A stretch of DNA of 64,000 bases from Chrysopilus asiliformis. Its lineage: Eukaryota; Arthropoda; Insecta; Diptera; Rhagionidae. Both the position numbers and the translations under genes were made by a program. Below, piece after piece: positions 1 through 13,186 of this stretch. Every line of letters starts with the position of its first letter. Positions within the stretch are counted from its first letter, which is position 1. The stretch is taken from the NCBI GenBank assembly GCA_964034945.1, contig OZ035961.1:9036501-9100500 (forward strand), read 5' to 3'. The notes under the pieces were generated by a model. It was given only the letters and a program-made list of their open reading frames with translations, was not told the DNA's origin and searched no databases.

Positions 1-3000
1 TAGTGTCTTCCGCCTTGATTTAATTTGGAAGATATCATCTTTTTGGCTCCCTGAATTCGATCTCCTTACATAATTCAATGACTAGAAAATGTTCCAATCG
101 TCTTTCCCAAATCGTCGCACCTCCCAAAAGATCTCACCACGAATATCTCTTAGATAAATTTCAGTACAAGTCGATAGGTGTTAATCCAAGAACTCAAATA
201 GATTTACTTAGAGAAATGTTGTTCATTTAGTTGCAGCGTTTTTCAGTTCATTTCGCGGTTCAAGGCACCACCGGCACCGTAGCGAAGCAAACACAACTCA
301 AAGTGTCTGCAGTTCACCTCAACTTCAAGCTTCAACGATGAAACACCTCTGCTTCAGGTATATACAATTCAGTAGTAACGGTATGTGATGTTGGTGAAAA
401 TGTAGTTCAAGGTTAACGGGTGGTGTTTCAACTCTGAAAACTTTTCAGGAAGTAGCCATTCTCGGATTAATTCTTTGCTGTCGGATGGATTGTGGAAAAC
501 GATCGTTCAAAATTGTCGAGAATTCATTTCTTTATTATTTTTGAAGTGGATTCTTGGCCAATTTCTTAAATGGAAGTAGACATGTTAAATACACCTCGGA
601 CGGCTCAATCAATCAATTTTTGGACGGCAGACGTTCGACTAGCTGCGATCACATAATTTAATTCTGTGCTCATAATTTACTTTTTAATTGCATTAATTTA
701 TAGAATAACAGCTTTTTTAATGGGTTATAAATCAAATTGGTTGCAGCTGCTGGTTAACAATTTTATGGATGAGTTTTACGTTCCTATAGAGATTTACAGA
801 AAAATTTAGTTACAATTAAGCATTGGCAATTTTATATTTGTGAGTGGTCTTTCTGTCTAAAACTACTCAAGCAATTTTCTCGAAATTTGAGATATAAAAT
901 GGCTATCAAATTTTTTTTGTCAAATAAAATAACTGACCCACATCTGTCGAATTTCTAATATGGCTTTACGTCGCATTTGTGGTAAAGGGTAATTTTTAAG
1001 AGCGTCAGAACTTTTTTATGAGTAAAACACTTAAAAATAAAATAATTCCTAATTGAATTTATCATATCATTTCGGGCAAATGTTGCATTCCCGTAACTTT
1101 TGAACACCTTAACGGAGAAAATTTAACCACATTGAGTTAGATTGCTTGGGATGGCGCGGATGTTTTTAGGGCGGTTTGAAGCAGGAATTCCCCTCACCTG
1201 TGACCCCTCACCGGATCTCTCGGAAACCAGCCAAGGAATTTTCATGGAGTTTCTCCATTAGATAGAGGACTCTTAAGAGAGTACATCACATAAGAAAATT
1301 TACCACATTCCTCCTTATAACCCCCAGTCCTGCTTATATATGAACCCAGTGAACCACTTTTTAAAGGAGTTTTCGTTATTACAGGGAGATTATTACAAGG
1401 GATATATACACACTTAAAAAATATGCTGCTTTCCTTTCTAATTGCCCCTTCCATAAATACAAAAAATATAAACCTTTGAATAAAAATGTTTTCCAGTCAA
1501 AACTCTGACATTTCTGTGAAAAATCACGAGAAAGTTCGTTAACCCCACACCATACCCTTGCAATCCGGTGGCTGTTGACGCCATATATGCATGAAACTAG
1601 AGACTGTGCCCTTTCCAAAAAGTCCTCAACCAAAGTGAAAACTACACGGGTTCAAAAGTTAACCCAGAGGCACGAAAAACGCTATCTCTTGCGTGGTTCT
1701 TTCTGGAATACGATTATATTTTGGCTTGATACCTCTATCTATTATAAAACAACGTATAGTGACCACACATTGTTATAGAAAATGAAATTGTTGTTTTATA
1801 CTCTGAAATTGTTACATTGCCCCCTAATTTAATTGATTTATGTTGGTTGTACGGTACCTCAAGAAATATATTCAAAATGGAGAGTAAAACGATAAATTTC
1901 ATCACTAGAACAATACCCCCGAGTCCAAACAACAATAATCTGTTATCTTATTAGCAAAACAAAATAAATTTACTAGAATATCGTATGAATATCAACTGAA
2001 AATTCATTGCGACATTCAATGAATTTTACGGCGATCGCTCTAATGGTTGGACGGCTAGCCGGGCGATGTCCATTGTTGACGTATGGAAACATTCTTTTGT
2101 CCATAATTCACACAGGTATTTCGCTACCAGTGACTGACGACCATCATGTTCTACCTTTCGAGACTGTCGTTATAGTAAATGTTATAGACTTTGGAATATA
2201 CATAAAAACGCGGTGTAGTACTGACATCTTTTGTTATATCATTCGAATAACTTTTGTGTGGCCTATAAAATCGACTTGTGGACTTTTTACCACTAAATTC
2301 TGTAACGGTAAACAAAGCATATAAATATATACTTCTATCTACATACGATACGAGACATACCGCTGGTGCATAAAAAGTAACAGACCTTGCGAACCATCAT
2401 CATATCGAGAAATAAACCAACGACGATACTGACTGTACAAAATGGGTATAAGACTTTAGTCGATTCTATACGGTAAAGTCATGCAATTATAAATCTATAT
2501 CTATACCTATGAATCCAGTTTGGAATTATGTTTATCAAAAGTTATGTGGGGGAAAATGCCGCTTAAAACTTTGAATATCGTCTAAAAGGCGTGTTTTTAA
2601 TCGTTACAGTAGAAATTAATGGAAAATCAAAATATTCCTCTGCAATTGGCATTTGGTCCAGATAAAAGACTGTTATTACGAGTTTTCCACAAGTTTTGTA
2701 TTTGAGGAAAACCTCCAATGAAAATTTCAAAGGTTGTATCTCGGTTACTACCAGTAAATCTTGATATACCTGGACACGTGGGAATAGAATCGCACGTTGC
2801 GACTAATTACATTCGATGTGCACGAAGAACCAATGTTACGGCTAATTGGACAAACCATCAACACCGCCTCGGACAGAACTGAAAAAAAATATTTTCATTG
2901 CGTCTTGGAAGTCTTCCAGATGTTAGAAATGCTGCTCTGCATTGCCAGTGCTGAACAGACAGAAATCCCAGAGCACAAACACGGATCAATTGACTCGGAT

Positions 3001-3947
3001 AATGGCATCATAGTCTGGTCAATGTTGTCGATAGCTGGTTGCCATACCTTTCTTAAACCAATCTCGGCTCCCTAATTAGCTATCCGTGGATTTCGCTTCG
3101 AGATTTTCAATTTCTTTAATTTTCTTATTGCAAAAGCGAACATATTTTCTACCGGCATCAGATTCTAATTCACCCGGAAAGATTCATCCCATCACATTCG
3201 GTTAAACAGGTAACGGAATTTATTAATTGAATTGGCCAATTGCCTCCTCAACAGCTCAACTGCCATGAAATTATCTCCTCTTTTATTCACGAGTATTTAT
3301 TCAACATTTTTGACGCCAATCTTTGGTAAACTTTTTGTTCAGTTTCCATTCATTGATGGATATCTTGTTAATAATAGGCCGGTAAGTGTGTTTTTGGGGA
3401 CAAATTCGCACGTCGATTGGAATCTATGTTGTCGTGCTGCATAATTATTTATCTTCTGTCAGAGAAAAATTTACCCGGAACTTATGGCATCGTGAAATTG
3501 AATCATTCGGTGAGTCGAGATTTAAGTGAAAGTTTTCACTTAACAAGAATTGCCGTCAAATGACGTCAAACAAGAAATTTTATTTTTACGAATTGGAAAA
3601 TCCAAAGAAATATATATCATTTACGATTATTTAAAATTTACTTAACGTGTATAAAATTATTTAACTGTAATAACGATGATTAATATTACAAGTTGATATT
3701 ATGTTAAATTAATTAATTAAAGGTAAATAATTTTCATTGCATGAATTTCTGTTTTATTTACATATACGAGAAATAATTAAGCTTGATTTCCTGTTTTTGC
3801 TTAAATGCATGAATAAATTCGTTTTACAGTTAAAAAATTGTAATAAAGGTTACTGACCAGTACGAATGAGATAACTTTTGAATATGTATTTTCAAGTGAG
3901 AAGTTATATTTGGCAAAAATTTTAAAAAAATGTTGGGAGTAGGAAAT
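1..3947. other. no supported gene; AT-rich
   Basis: I see no confident gene. A stretch around 241-357 is GC-richer, has TTTTCAGTTC (initiator-like) and an ATG followed by CAG|GTATAT, and could be a first exon. An ORF at 2019-2324 (101 aa) has an MVGRL patch but no secure family match. Confidence 0.5.
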
Positions 3948-4193
3948 GAGGCGTTAAAAGCTAGAGTGGACCAACCCACATGTCGAAATCGTGAATTTTT
4001 TTGTGTTTGAATCACTATTGCGAGTAAGTTTTTAGATAAAAATGTTTGGATGCACAAAAGAACATTTCAACATTGAGTAATAAAGTCCACAGAAATCTTT
4101 TTTTCCAAAAATTTACAGTCAATAATAGTACAGAGTGGAAAAGCTTCAAAAACTCGATTATGTGGCTTGGTCCACTCTAGCTTTTAACGCCTC
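3948..4193. mobile_element. foldback MITE (GAGGCGTTAAAAGC ends)
   Basis: 246 bp with about 27-bp inverted ends GAGGCGTTAAAAGCTAGAGT...GGACCAA, near-perfect. I see no clear target duplication and no coding capacity. Confidence 0.7.
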
Positions 4194-4284
4194 AAATATG
4201 GAACATCAAAGACTGCGACTTAAATACAAGAAAATTTAAAAAAAAATACAATATTTAATTTAAAAAAATTAATTTGTCACTTTT

Positions 4285-4815
4285 TAAAAGCTTTCATTTA
4301 GCTTACTTTTGGGTTTGTTCGTCTGTCTGTCAGGGTCAAATCTTGTAATCTAATTTTGAAATCTTGTTATCTAAATAGACTTGAAATTTTTCACACTTAC
4401 ATAACTCTGACGACAATACAATATGTGTGTATGCATGTACGACAGAAAACAAAATGGCGGCCGGCAGACATCATTTTGTTTAAATAGTACAAATCGTGAA
4501 ACCACCATGTCGGGTTTTAAATTAAAAGGCTTGGAATTATTGGTCCATATATCGATTTCGAGAGAAAAAAAACAAAATGGCTGACGCGTCACGCATTTTT
4601 TTCGTCATCAGATAAACGAGGCAAACATCGTGTGAGGCCTTAAATGAATATGTTTATTATATAGAAAGAGAGACGTCATTTTTTTTATTTTTAGTCTTAT
4701 TAATCAAATACGAAATGTTAAAAAAATAAAAAAATATTTTTTAGAAAAGCTTTTATTAAAAAAGAAGTACTAAAATTAAAATAATAGTTTTTGGGGCACT
4801 GTGTATCAAATAGAA
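4285..4815. repeat. dispersed repeat family R, copy 1
   Basis: Begins AAAAGCTTTCATTTAGCTTA, then CTGTCAGGGTCAAAT and AATCTAATTTTGA, ending GGGGCACTGTGTATC. Shared with 35694-36305 and 45020-45380. The class is unknown; I see no long ORF. Confidence 0.55.
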
Positions 4816-4867
4816 ATATACAAGACAGTGGACTCTTCTGCAATGATTCCCACAAAATTGGGAATTA

Positions 4868-5093
4868 CAGTAATCCCTCCAACTGCGCGGTTTCTAACTG
4901 CGCGGTTTCGCAACTGCGCGGTTAAGTTTTTAATACCAAAATTTCGCAGCTGCACGGTTTTTTTTATAATTTTCGTTTAAAAAACATGTTCCTAGCCCCA
5001 AAATTTCATACAAAGTAGGGTTCACAGTGCGCGGTTTCGGTTTGCGCGCTTTTTTTGTGGAACGTATCTACCGCGCAGTTGGAGAGATTACTG
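4868..5093. mobile_element. TA-flanked MITE with AACTGCGCGG repeats
   Basis: 226 bp with TA duplication. Ends CAGTAATCCCTCCAACTGCG and CAGTAATCTCTCCAACTGCG are inverted. AACTGCGCGGTT recurs three times inside the left part. TA target and CAGT ends suggest the Tc1-mariner/pogo group. Confidence 0.8.
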
Positions 5094-5389
5094 TATTCTA
5101 AAATGGTGGGAAACTTTCTAATTTTTTGGCATGAGTTCCTCTTTTGTTTGAGAGGCATTGCCAAAAAAATTCACGGTCTCGTATATTCCTATTTTTAGTA
5201 GGAATCTATGTATTTCTCTCCGTGTACACAGCGCCCAAAAGCATTTTTTAGTAGGTTTTTTTAAATAAAAGTTTTTTTTTAAACGTTTATTTTTACTGTC
5301 TTCTGCTATAAAGGGAAAGTATTGTATTTATGACGGAGAGGTACTCGAAAACGCGGGGAGACAGAAAATTTCTGATCAGTACGAAATCC

Positions 5390-5640
5390 GTTTCAGGCAG
5401 GATTATGAGGATGTCGGTGCATCTGTCTGTCGGTCTGTCCGTTTCACTTATCTTAAATAACTCGAGAATGCGTTGAGAGCTAGCGACTTAAAGTTTTTCA
5501 TGAATTGGCTTCACGAAATTCATAGTTTTCTATCAACTTTTGGAAAAATACCGTTATCTATAACAGGTACCTCCGTTCTAGAATTTTCGTGTTACCGGAC
5601 AGACTAACGAAAATCGGTGCCTCCGAAGAATGGTATACTA
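5390..5640. repeat. dispersed repeat shared with 39930-40300
   Basis: ATCTGTCTGTCGGTCTGTCC, AGTTTTCTATCAACTTTTGG and neighbouring sequence recur in the same order at 39.9-40.3 kb. The class is unknown. Confidence 0.55.
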
Positions 5641-5740
5641 AAAAATGTCAGTCTCTCAAAAAATGGAAAAATTAGTTTTTAATTTTTAAAGTGGCATAAC
5701 CATTTCTTGTAAGGATATTTGCGGGAAAATTGTAAACTTA

Positions 5741-5840
5741 CAGTCGAACCTGGATAAGTGGGAACTCTAACGACCGTTTCACAGATCACACTTAAAGAGG
5801 TTTCCCACTTACGCATACCCCGGTTATCCAGGTTTGACTG
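5741..5840. mobile_element. pogo-like MITE
   Basis: The 100-bp element is flanked by TA, ends CAGTCGAACCTGGATAAGTG and its near-complement. This is the CAGT-AACCT-GATAA type of end seen in pogo/Tigger elements. It has almost no interior beyond its ends. Confidence 0.8.
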
Positions 5841-5899
5841 TATTTCAGTTTTGGGACCCAGCAACCAATTTTTGCGAGAAAACTTAAATTTTTCTTCAA

Positions 5900-8800
5900 A
5901 AAATTTCGTGATTTCTTTTGTATTTTGGGGAGGAGGTGGTTTTTGGATGGTAAAAATGCCTACTCATTTTTATGTTATTTTATTTTCTGCCTGATCAAAT
6001 ATAGTTCTCACCGGTTTTTCTGCAAAACCATCTCCTCTTAACAGTAATTTATGTATTGTACAACTATCCATTTTCAATTTTGTTTAATTTGTCAATAACA
6101 TGCCTAAGAAAAATAAACTGGAAGTAAAGAAACTCAACTCAATTATAGACATTATGGGGAAATAGAAAAAGCATTTATACTTTTATGGGGAGTAACAAAA
6201 GAAGTGGCAAAAGTGATACCGATCAGTTTCCGTACTGCCAGAAAGAATTAAAAATAAAACGCCTTATTGACCGTGTGTGTATTTAAATGTAAATCAGGAA
6301 ATTCAGTAAAAAACTTTAACAACAAAAAAAACTTTGCTTTTAGCAAAAATGCTTTCAATCCACCGAGTTTTTTGCTCTTCTTGAAAAATTGCTTTCCTTA
6401 ATTGCAGGAAAACAGAAATTTCCCAGTTTAATTCGTTGGAATCCTAACAAAGAGTCATAAAAACGAAATCACACAAAAATCGATAATGATAATAATTTCA
6501 CATTGCCCCATTTACAGCATATGAAATTCCTTACAATTAAATAAGAAATTCCTCGCAAAATAAATTACGAAAATAAGAAACAAAAGACTTAAGCGACGAA
6601 CCTGTTGAAATCACACACGCTGCCGGACGATGAATGATTCTGTGACCTTAATTACTTAGCGTTTGCCGACTCCTGCACTTTCTGCTGCTGCCAAACACGA
6701 ATATATCCACAATTTCACTTGAACACCGACCAGCTGATCACCTCTAAACTCCAAATCGGTCTTTATTTCCACCTTCCAAAGAGGTCTACTGCAATTTCTT
6801 CAATCGCAGATTTCGTTCAATGTTCAAACTTTCCAACACCAAAATATTATTATCAATTAGTTATGTTCGTTTTGCACGAAGAATCGAAAAATCTATAAAA
6901 CTCTTTACCGAAAAAAAAATACTTTTTCCGTGATTTTTTTAATTTCTTAAATTACAAAATTGAAAATTTGTCGTTAGACGATTGTAACATGATTAAATTT
7001 CCCGTATTTAACGATGAAGGAAATTCTATATGTTTCGTTTAGTCAATTCGAGATGAATTTTCCTTGCAAATTTCTCTTTGTCGTTTTCTTTTGAAAAGAA
7101 ACTTTTTTTGTTTTGAATTTTCTTGGAGCGTATGTTGCGAACACTTGCGTATACTTTGCACACCTGAAGCTAAAACGACAAGTGCGCCTCGAGATGTCTT
7201 TCACTCACTCTTGTTCCGTCTTTGTACAAACGGTGTTAGGGACCATACACGAACACACCACTGTCTTTTATTATTCTTATATTTTTTTTTATTAATTTCT
7301 TTCTGCCGATGACATCCGTTGGACCATCAGCCAAAGACACGGAAGAGAACACTAAAAAAAATTTATTTCGAGAACGGCACACGACCAATCGGTCCAAGAG
7401 CTCCACACTGAATGAATCGAAGTTACTTCTGAAAATTACTGGATTGATAGCGGATGGTTTCTTGCATGGGGCTTGCAGCCTTGCTTTTGCAGATGGCCTA
7501 GTGCCAATAAGCCAAGATCAAGTTTATCCAGCAACGTAACCCAACCCAACATTGTAGCGTCGTAGATGGGCAAGAAGAGGTTGGATAAACGGCGTGTGAC
7601 AAGTTCCTCTGTTCTCGCAAGCATTTTGGGGGGAAATAATAATTTTTTGGATTCAATATGATGTGTCTACGAATGTGAAATTGCTCCATCTAAAATTGGT
7701 AAACAACAGAGGTGTAGTCGGATAGGATCGTAAAATCGGATAATTGTTGGGCGCTTGAATGGAATTATTTCTGGGTGACTAACAGCGAACTTTCTTTTTC
7801 AAATAAGCAATGATTCCTTTGTTTGGTGACTAACGGTATTTATCATAGCATATCATAATCCTTTCTTATTACATAAAATAATGAAAAATATATTTACCTA
7901 CCTTAGGCGTCGTTTACATCTGACACTTTATTGCGCGAATTTTATTCTTGGACATTAAATGAATGTTGCACAACCGTTTACACAACGACACAAAATTCAT
8001 AAATTTATTCCTGAAACAGCCCTCCTTTCCCCTCCGAATTTTTCCGTATAAACCATCCGAATAAATTCAAATTTTGACAATTTTTGCTAAATGATTTTAT
8101 TCTGCGATAGATGAATAAAATTTGCGGCAAAAATTCTGAATAAAATATAGTGGCAGGTAAATGCCATACACCAAAAATATTAGTATTGATTATCGAATAT
8201 TTTTTGTATTGTCACCACTGGCGGATTTCTGCCTAGGCACTCGCCCAGGACTTCCGATTTGGGAGAAAAATGCATATTTTTTCTATACTTCGTAAGAAAA
8301 ATGTGGAATTTACAATTTTAATAGGTCCTTAATTGGACTACTGGGGCCCCCTCTGGCTTTTAGAGCTACCATCCATCTGTTGTGGCTTCTATCTGGACGT
8401 TGAGGCCTCGAAATCAAGAATTTTAATATATTTTAAAAAATCCTTTACAAAATGAATAAAAATCAAGTAGTCAGCAGAGTCGTCTGCACCAACGAAATTT
8501 AGCAACCTATTCTGAACTTAATAAAAAAAAGTTGCATCCTCCTTTCGTTGTTTTTGAAAATCTAATTTCACAATTTTATTACTTCGGATTAACATTTTAA
8601 AGCCTTTATTGAACATTAATTTTAATTACACCAAGTTTCAGCGAAATCTATTTTTTGAAAAAAATCGCAAAAAACGATGGACTAACCACTGCAATTTTTG
8701 GCGTTTTTTCAAAAAAAAATTTTCTCTCTGATCGGGCTGAAACTTAAACTTTAGGGGTTTTGGGCGACGAAAAATCGAAATTTGTTGTCCTTTTTGAGCT

Positions 8801-9640
8801 AGGACAATTTTTTGAGGCGACCCTAGGCGCCCTGGCCAAACCGTGAGAGCTATCGAAAAACGGACAACGGATTCGTGATCAGCGATGCCCCATTACCCTT
8901 TTTTAAAGAAATGATCCGAAAATGTTGGGCAATTTCGAGCCTTAAAATATCAAATTTTTTCTGCGTTTGCCCAAGGCATGTACCAATAAATAAAATATTA
9001 ATCTGTTTAATTTGACACATATGACAAAATTGTACTGCCATCGGAAGTGATTTAAAATTTATAAAAACTAAATTTAAAACAAAACAACTAAAATTCTGTC
9101 AGAAACGACTATATCTTAATAAATTTACGCCTCAAAATATGCAATTTTTTAAAGTTTCTAACCCACAAATTCTCACAACTAAGATAGAGTACCTGTACAT
9201 TGAAAAGTGTATTATTATTTCAAATATTCGATTTTTCTTGTGATTTTTCTTGTGAAGTGTTGATTTTTTTCTTTTCTTAAAAGGTTGGCAAATGCATTTT
9301 TGGACAGATTGTGTTTTAGTTTATAATTTTTTTTTGCTGCAAGAATTTTAGGCATTCCCCATCTGTGATATCTCAATTGCAGTCGAAAAAAATAAATTAA
9401 AAAAAATTGCTGATAGAAAACGTGTGGATTTTTTCACTAGTTCTTCAGATATGAAGGAAAAAAGAAGCTGTCGTTTTTCAGATATGAAGGAAAAAAGAAT
9501 TGTTGATTTCCAGATTACAAATATTTAAACCAATTTATGAATTACCCACCATATTGGAAAAAAGTAGAGTTGGTACAGCTAAACTACTGCCAAATTCGAT
9601 TTCAACAACACCAAATTACCCAGAAAAGACTTTTAAATCG
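5900..9640. other. no supported gene
   Basis: AT-rich DNA with short ORFs only. A GC-richer patch lies near 6600-6790. 8820-8890 holds one copy of the dispersed GGATTCGTGATCAGCGA motif. GATATGAAGGAAAAAAGAA is repeated at 9448 and 9480. Confidence 0.5.
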
Positions 9641-9650
9641 TGTAACCTGG

Positions 9651-9880
9651 GCACCAATCATGTATTCCGACGCGTCTCTGTCTTTCGACTTCGACGCAAC
9701 TTTTAACTCCTGACTTCGCCATATCAGCAGCTTCAAATTTCTTGGAATTACAGTCAGAATCACTTTTCGATTCATAGTGACGATTCCGCGAAATTTCAAG
9801 CTGCAGATATGGCGAAGTCAAGAGTTAAAAGCTGCGTCGAAGTCGAAATACAGAGACGCGTCGGAATACATGATTGGTGC
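9651..9880. mobile_element. foldback element, copy 1
   Basis: About 85-bp arms starting GCACCAATCATGTATTCCGA fold back almost completely. The interior reads GACTTCGCCATATC and its complement. Short ORFs on both strands are products of the palindrome. The same element occurs at 33611. Confidence 0.8.
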
Positions 9881-10128
9881 TCAGAATAATTATCGCCCTG
9901 TTTAATAAATTTTGGTCGAAAAAAGATTTCCTTCGACTGGTTAGTCGAACGAAAATAAGTTGAAGCCACCCCAGCACTTTTTGATGTTTATCCTAGTATT
10001 AAAATACTTTCCACATGCCCTTTACTAGTCTTGTATCAGAAACAAACCCAAAAACCAGAACCAAATTTTAGGAACCAAAACCAAAAATCTTCTGCGGTAG
10101 GTTATTAACAACAAGGCGACCCAACCTC

Positions 10129-10254
10129 AGATGGCAAGACGGCGTTGACCAGGACGCGAAGAGAATTGGGATGCAAAAACGGAGGACATCGGCACGTGAC
10201 CGGGACCTCTGGCTAGAGACATTGCGGCAGACCAAGACCGGAAACTGGCTGTAG
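10129..10254 (+). pseudogene. 3' end of a non-LTR retrotransposon ORF2
   Basis: The frame reads RWQDGVDQDAKRIGM..., then SARDRDLWLETLRQTKTG and a stop. This RW-DGV-DA...ARDR-W pattern is the usual C-terminus of LINE reverse transcriptase ORFs. The copy is 5'-truncated, which is typical of LINE insertion. The clade is not resolved. Confidence 0.65.
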
Positions 10255-10504
10255 TCCCGAGAGAGACAGAGAAAACCAAGAATCAGAAATCCAAATCAAC
10301 ACTCTCAAAAAACTCTTGATTTGCTTTCCTCTGGATTTAATAAACCACCATTTACATATCAAAAACACGAACTGAACCAGCCACACCACTGCCAGATTTC
10401 GACCGCCGCCAAATCACCTAAAAATAACTGTAATATCGTGTTCACAACTAAGTCCATTTCTTCGCCATGTGCAATCAATTCAATTACCACAAAAATTCAA
10501 TAAA

Positions 10505-12660
10505 AAACACAGTTATAAATATAATTTTTATTTATTTACACAATTGTTTAACAATTCTTCTTAAATAATCATTTAATATAACTTTACTTGAATTATTGTA
10601 ACTAAAATTTCCAATTTTTTGTATAGTTTATATTTATTAAATAATTAATAAAAATTTCATATTATTGTTTTTTTCAAATATACACAATTTAATAAAAATT
10701 AAAATGTAATTTTAAAACATTCACTAAACTAAGCAATTAAAATTAATAATAATTAAATATACAATAATCATTATAAATCTTTAATAAATTTACTTAAATT
10801 CTTTCTTATTTCTGTTCTTTCTTAATATTGTTTAAACAATTTTATGGGAGACAAAAAAAAATATTACGGGAAATTATCATCGAAAAAAATTTGGCATTTG
10901 GAGACATAAAGTCTGATTAAACGGCGATTTTTTGTTGTTGATTACTTTTTTTACTTTCTTTTCCACTTTTTAACTTACAGTTTGGCGTTTTAAGATTTTT
11001 CTAAATAAATTTCTTTAATATTACTGATTGTTCGTTTCAAAAAAATGGTTTTCCTTATTTATTTTTATATTTTTTTGTGTACGTGGTTGTGAGTTTCTCC
11101 TGCTTTAATATTAAAAAAAAATGTATGGTTAAAATGAAAACAAATTCAATATTTCTGTTATAATCATAGCAATAATTTAACTTAATTATTAAAAATAAAG
11201 AAATACAATTATGTAGTAAAACGAGTGTAATTGTAAATTAATTAATGATAGAGTTGATTAAACTTAAATTATAATATTGCATATTTGCCCATTTTAACAG
11301 GTGACAAGAGATGAAAAAAAAAATTATGCTTTCCATTTCGGTTACGAAATGTTTTATGAGTTGAATTGTGTGTTATTTAATAATGAAGACAAAGTTGCCT
11401 ATAGGATTTTATTTATGGAAGAATTTAATTTGATTATAACTTTTAATTGATATGATTAACTCCCAGATTTACAATTACGTACTTACTAGCTTTAAAATTC
11501 ACCATTTTGTGAAATCACAATTGTTTTAAAGTAGTTTAAATGAAAAGTTGTAAGAAAATCTGGGTCAAAGAAGCAGTAAATTTTTTTTAAAGTTATTTTG
11601 GCATCATTACTTTGAAAACATTTTACAAAAAAAACGTCCTACTAGCATTTCTTCTGTTAATAGTTTTTCTTTTCTTCCAAAACTTTGCTTCTAAATTTAA
11701 ATTATTATTAGCAAATATGTTTTATATTAAAATACGCTTCTGGCTTTGATGTAAATATTGTGCGGTACAGTAAGGTTTTCCGATAAACAGAAAATAATAA
11801 AACAAGTTCAAAGGGACGACAATAAAAAAAATTCTTGTCCTCGTTTATCATGTGGCCAAATATTAAACAGAAAAAAAAAATCATTTTGATTTAGAATTGA
11901 AGATAGAAACGCATTGAATTCTCTCGAATTGTTCCAATTGACAATTATGTTATTTTATTTAAATTTCAATTATTATTCATTTTATTTTCTGCGACTTGAT
12001 AGTAATTCAATACTATAATTCAATATTAATTTACAGTTTTTTTTTCTTTAAATGGAAGATATGTTGCTAACCACTAAAATTTACACATTTTCGGTTGACA
12101 TTGTATTATAAATGAGCAACCAATATTATTTTTATTTCATGATATATGTCTTACAATAAAGCTATATAAATTTCGTGTTGTAGTCTTCGCACAAAATTGA
12201 ATTGAAATTAAAAAAAAAACTAAATATTTGAAAGAGCTCGTTTCTATTTTATGACGATTTCAGTTATAGGAAAAAAAATACTGCATTTATTAGAGGAATT
12301 TTGATTATCCACTGCCGAATGGCAGACAAATTAATTAATCACGGAACGTTAGTTTTATTCTCATGATGTCTCTTCCACACAATGCAAAGATTAGGCTTTT
12401 TTTTTTATTACATTTTCAATGAAAAAATTCATTTTTCTGTACAAAGTTTCATTTAGTGTGGAAGAACTGCAGATTTTTTTCCCAAAAATAAAAACATGTT
12501 TAGTTACTGAGGTGTTATAGTAAATCACACCTAAATTTCGAGTTTATGTGTTTAATTTAATTCCGTTAACACAAAAATGTGATAAAAATTAACATTTATT
12601 TATTTATTTTATGCACCTGAATTTTACCTTAATATCAAATGATTTATCTTTAATTCACAG
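10505..12660. other. long very AT-rich tract, no gene
   Basis: Over 2 kb of almost pure A/T-rich sequence with poly-A and poly-T runs, no recognisable repeat ends and no ORF worth naming. It could be part of an extended 3' UTR of the kinase gene or simple intergenic DNA. Confidence 0.5.
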
Positions 12661-12731
12661 TTCACAAAAATACATGCTCTAATAGAGTTATTGGAATTAA
12701 TGAATTTTCATAAATATGAAGTTTCGAGCAA

Positions 12732-12809
12732 AATTGGAGGACATCGGCACGTGACCGGGACATCTGGCGAGAGACATTGCGGCAGATCAAGACCGGAAAC
12801 CGGTTGTAG
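12732..12809 (+). pseudogene. second copy of the same LINE ORF2 tail
   Basis: NWRTSARDRDIWRETLRQIK and a stop, nearly identical over about 75 bp to the copy at 10.2 kb, with a more intact consensus (WRE, NRL). It is truncated a few codons earlier. It is followed by a GA-rich stretch. Confidence 0.65.
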
Positions 12810-13186
12810 CGGCGAGAGAGAAAGAGAGAGAAGTTTCGATTTTCATGAAGTTTCGGGTTTTTCGTTTTCAATATCTGGATTTTGTATCATCTGGCAACGC
12901 TATGCCTTTTCTAGCATCTGTAGTCTGGCAACGCTATGCGTTTTTCAGAATCTGTAGTGACATAAATACTAGTAAGCTTTACCGTGTCATCATGGAAAGA
13001 TACACACTTTAACAACAGGTAGGAATTATTCAACGCTTTTTTTGAAAATTGGCCTTCTGTAATTCTTACGTATCGCTGGTTACGTGGAAATGTTGGTATG
13101 TAAACAATAGTAAACAAATAAAATTTCGTTATATGGGGTGAAAACAATCCACAAGAGATCTGCATCTGAAACCCGAAATATAAATT

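Noticed and set aside
9602..9821. ORFs shared between 9.7 and 33.6 kb as a conserved small protein family
   Set aside because: They come from the arms of a foldback repeat and run on both strands.
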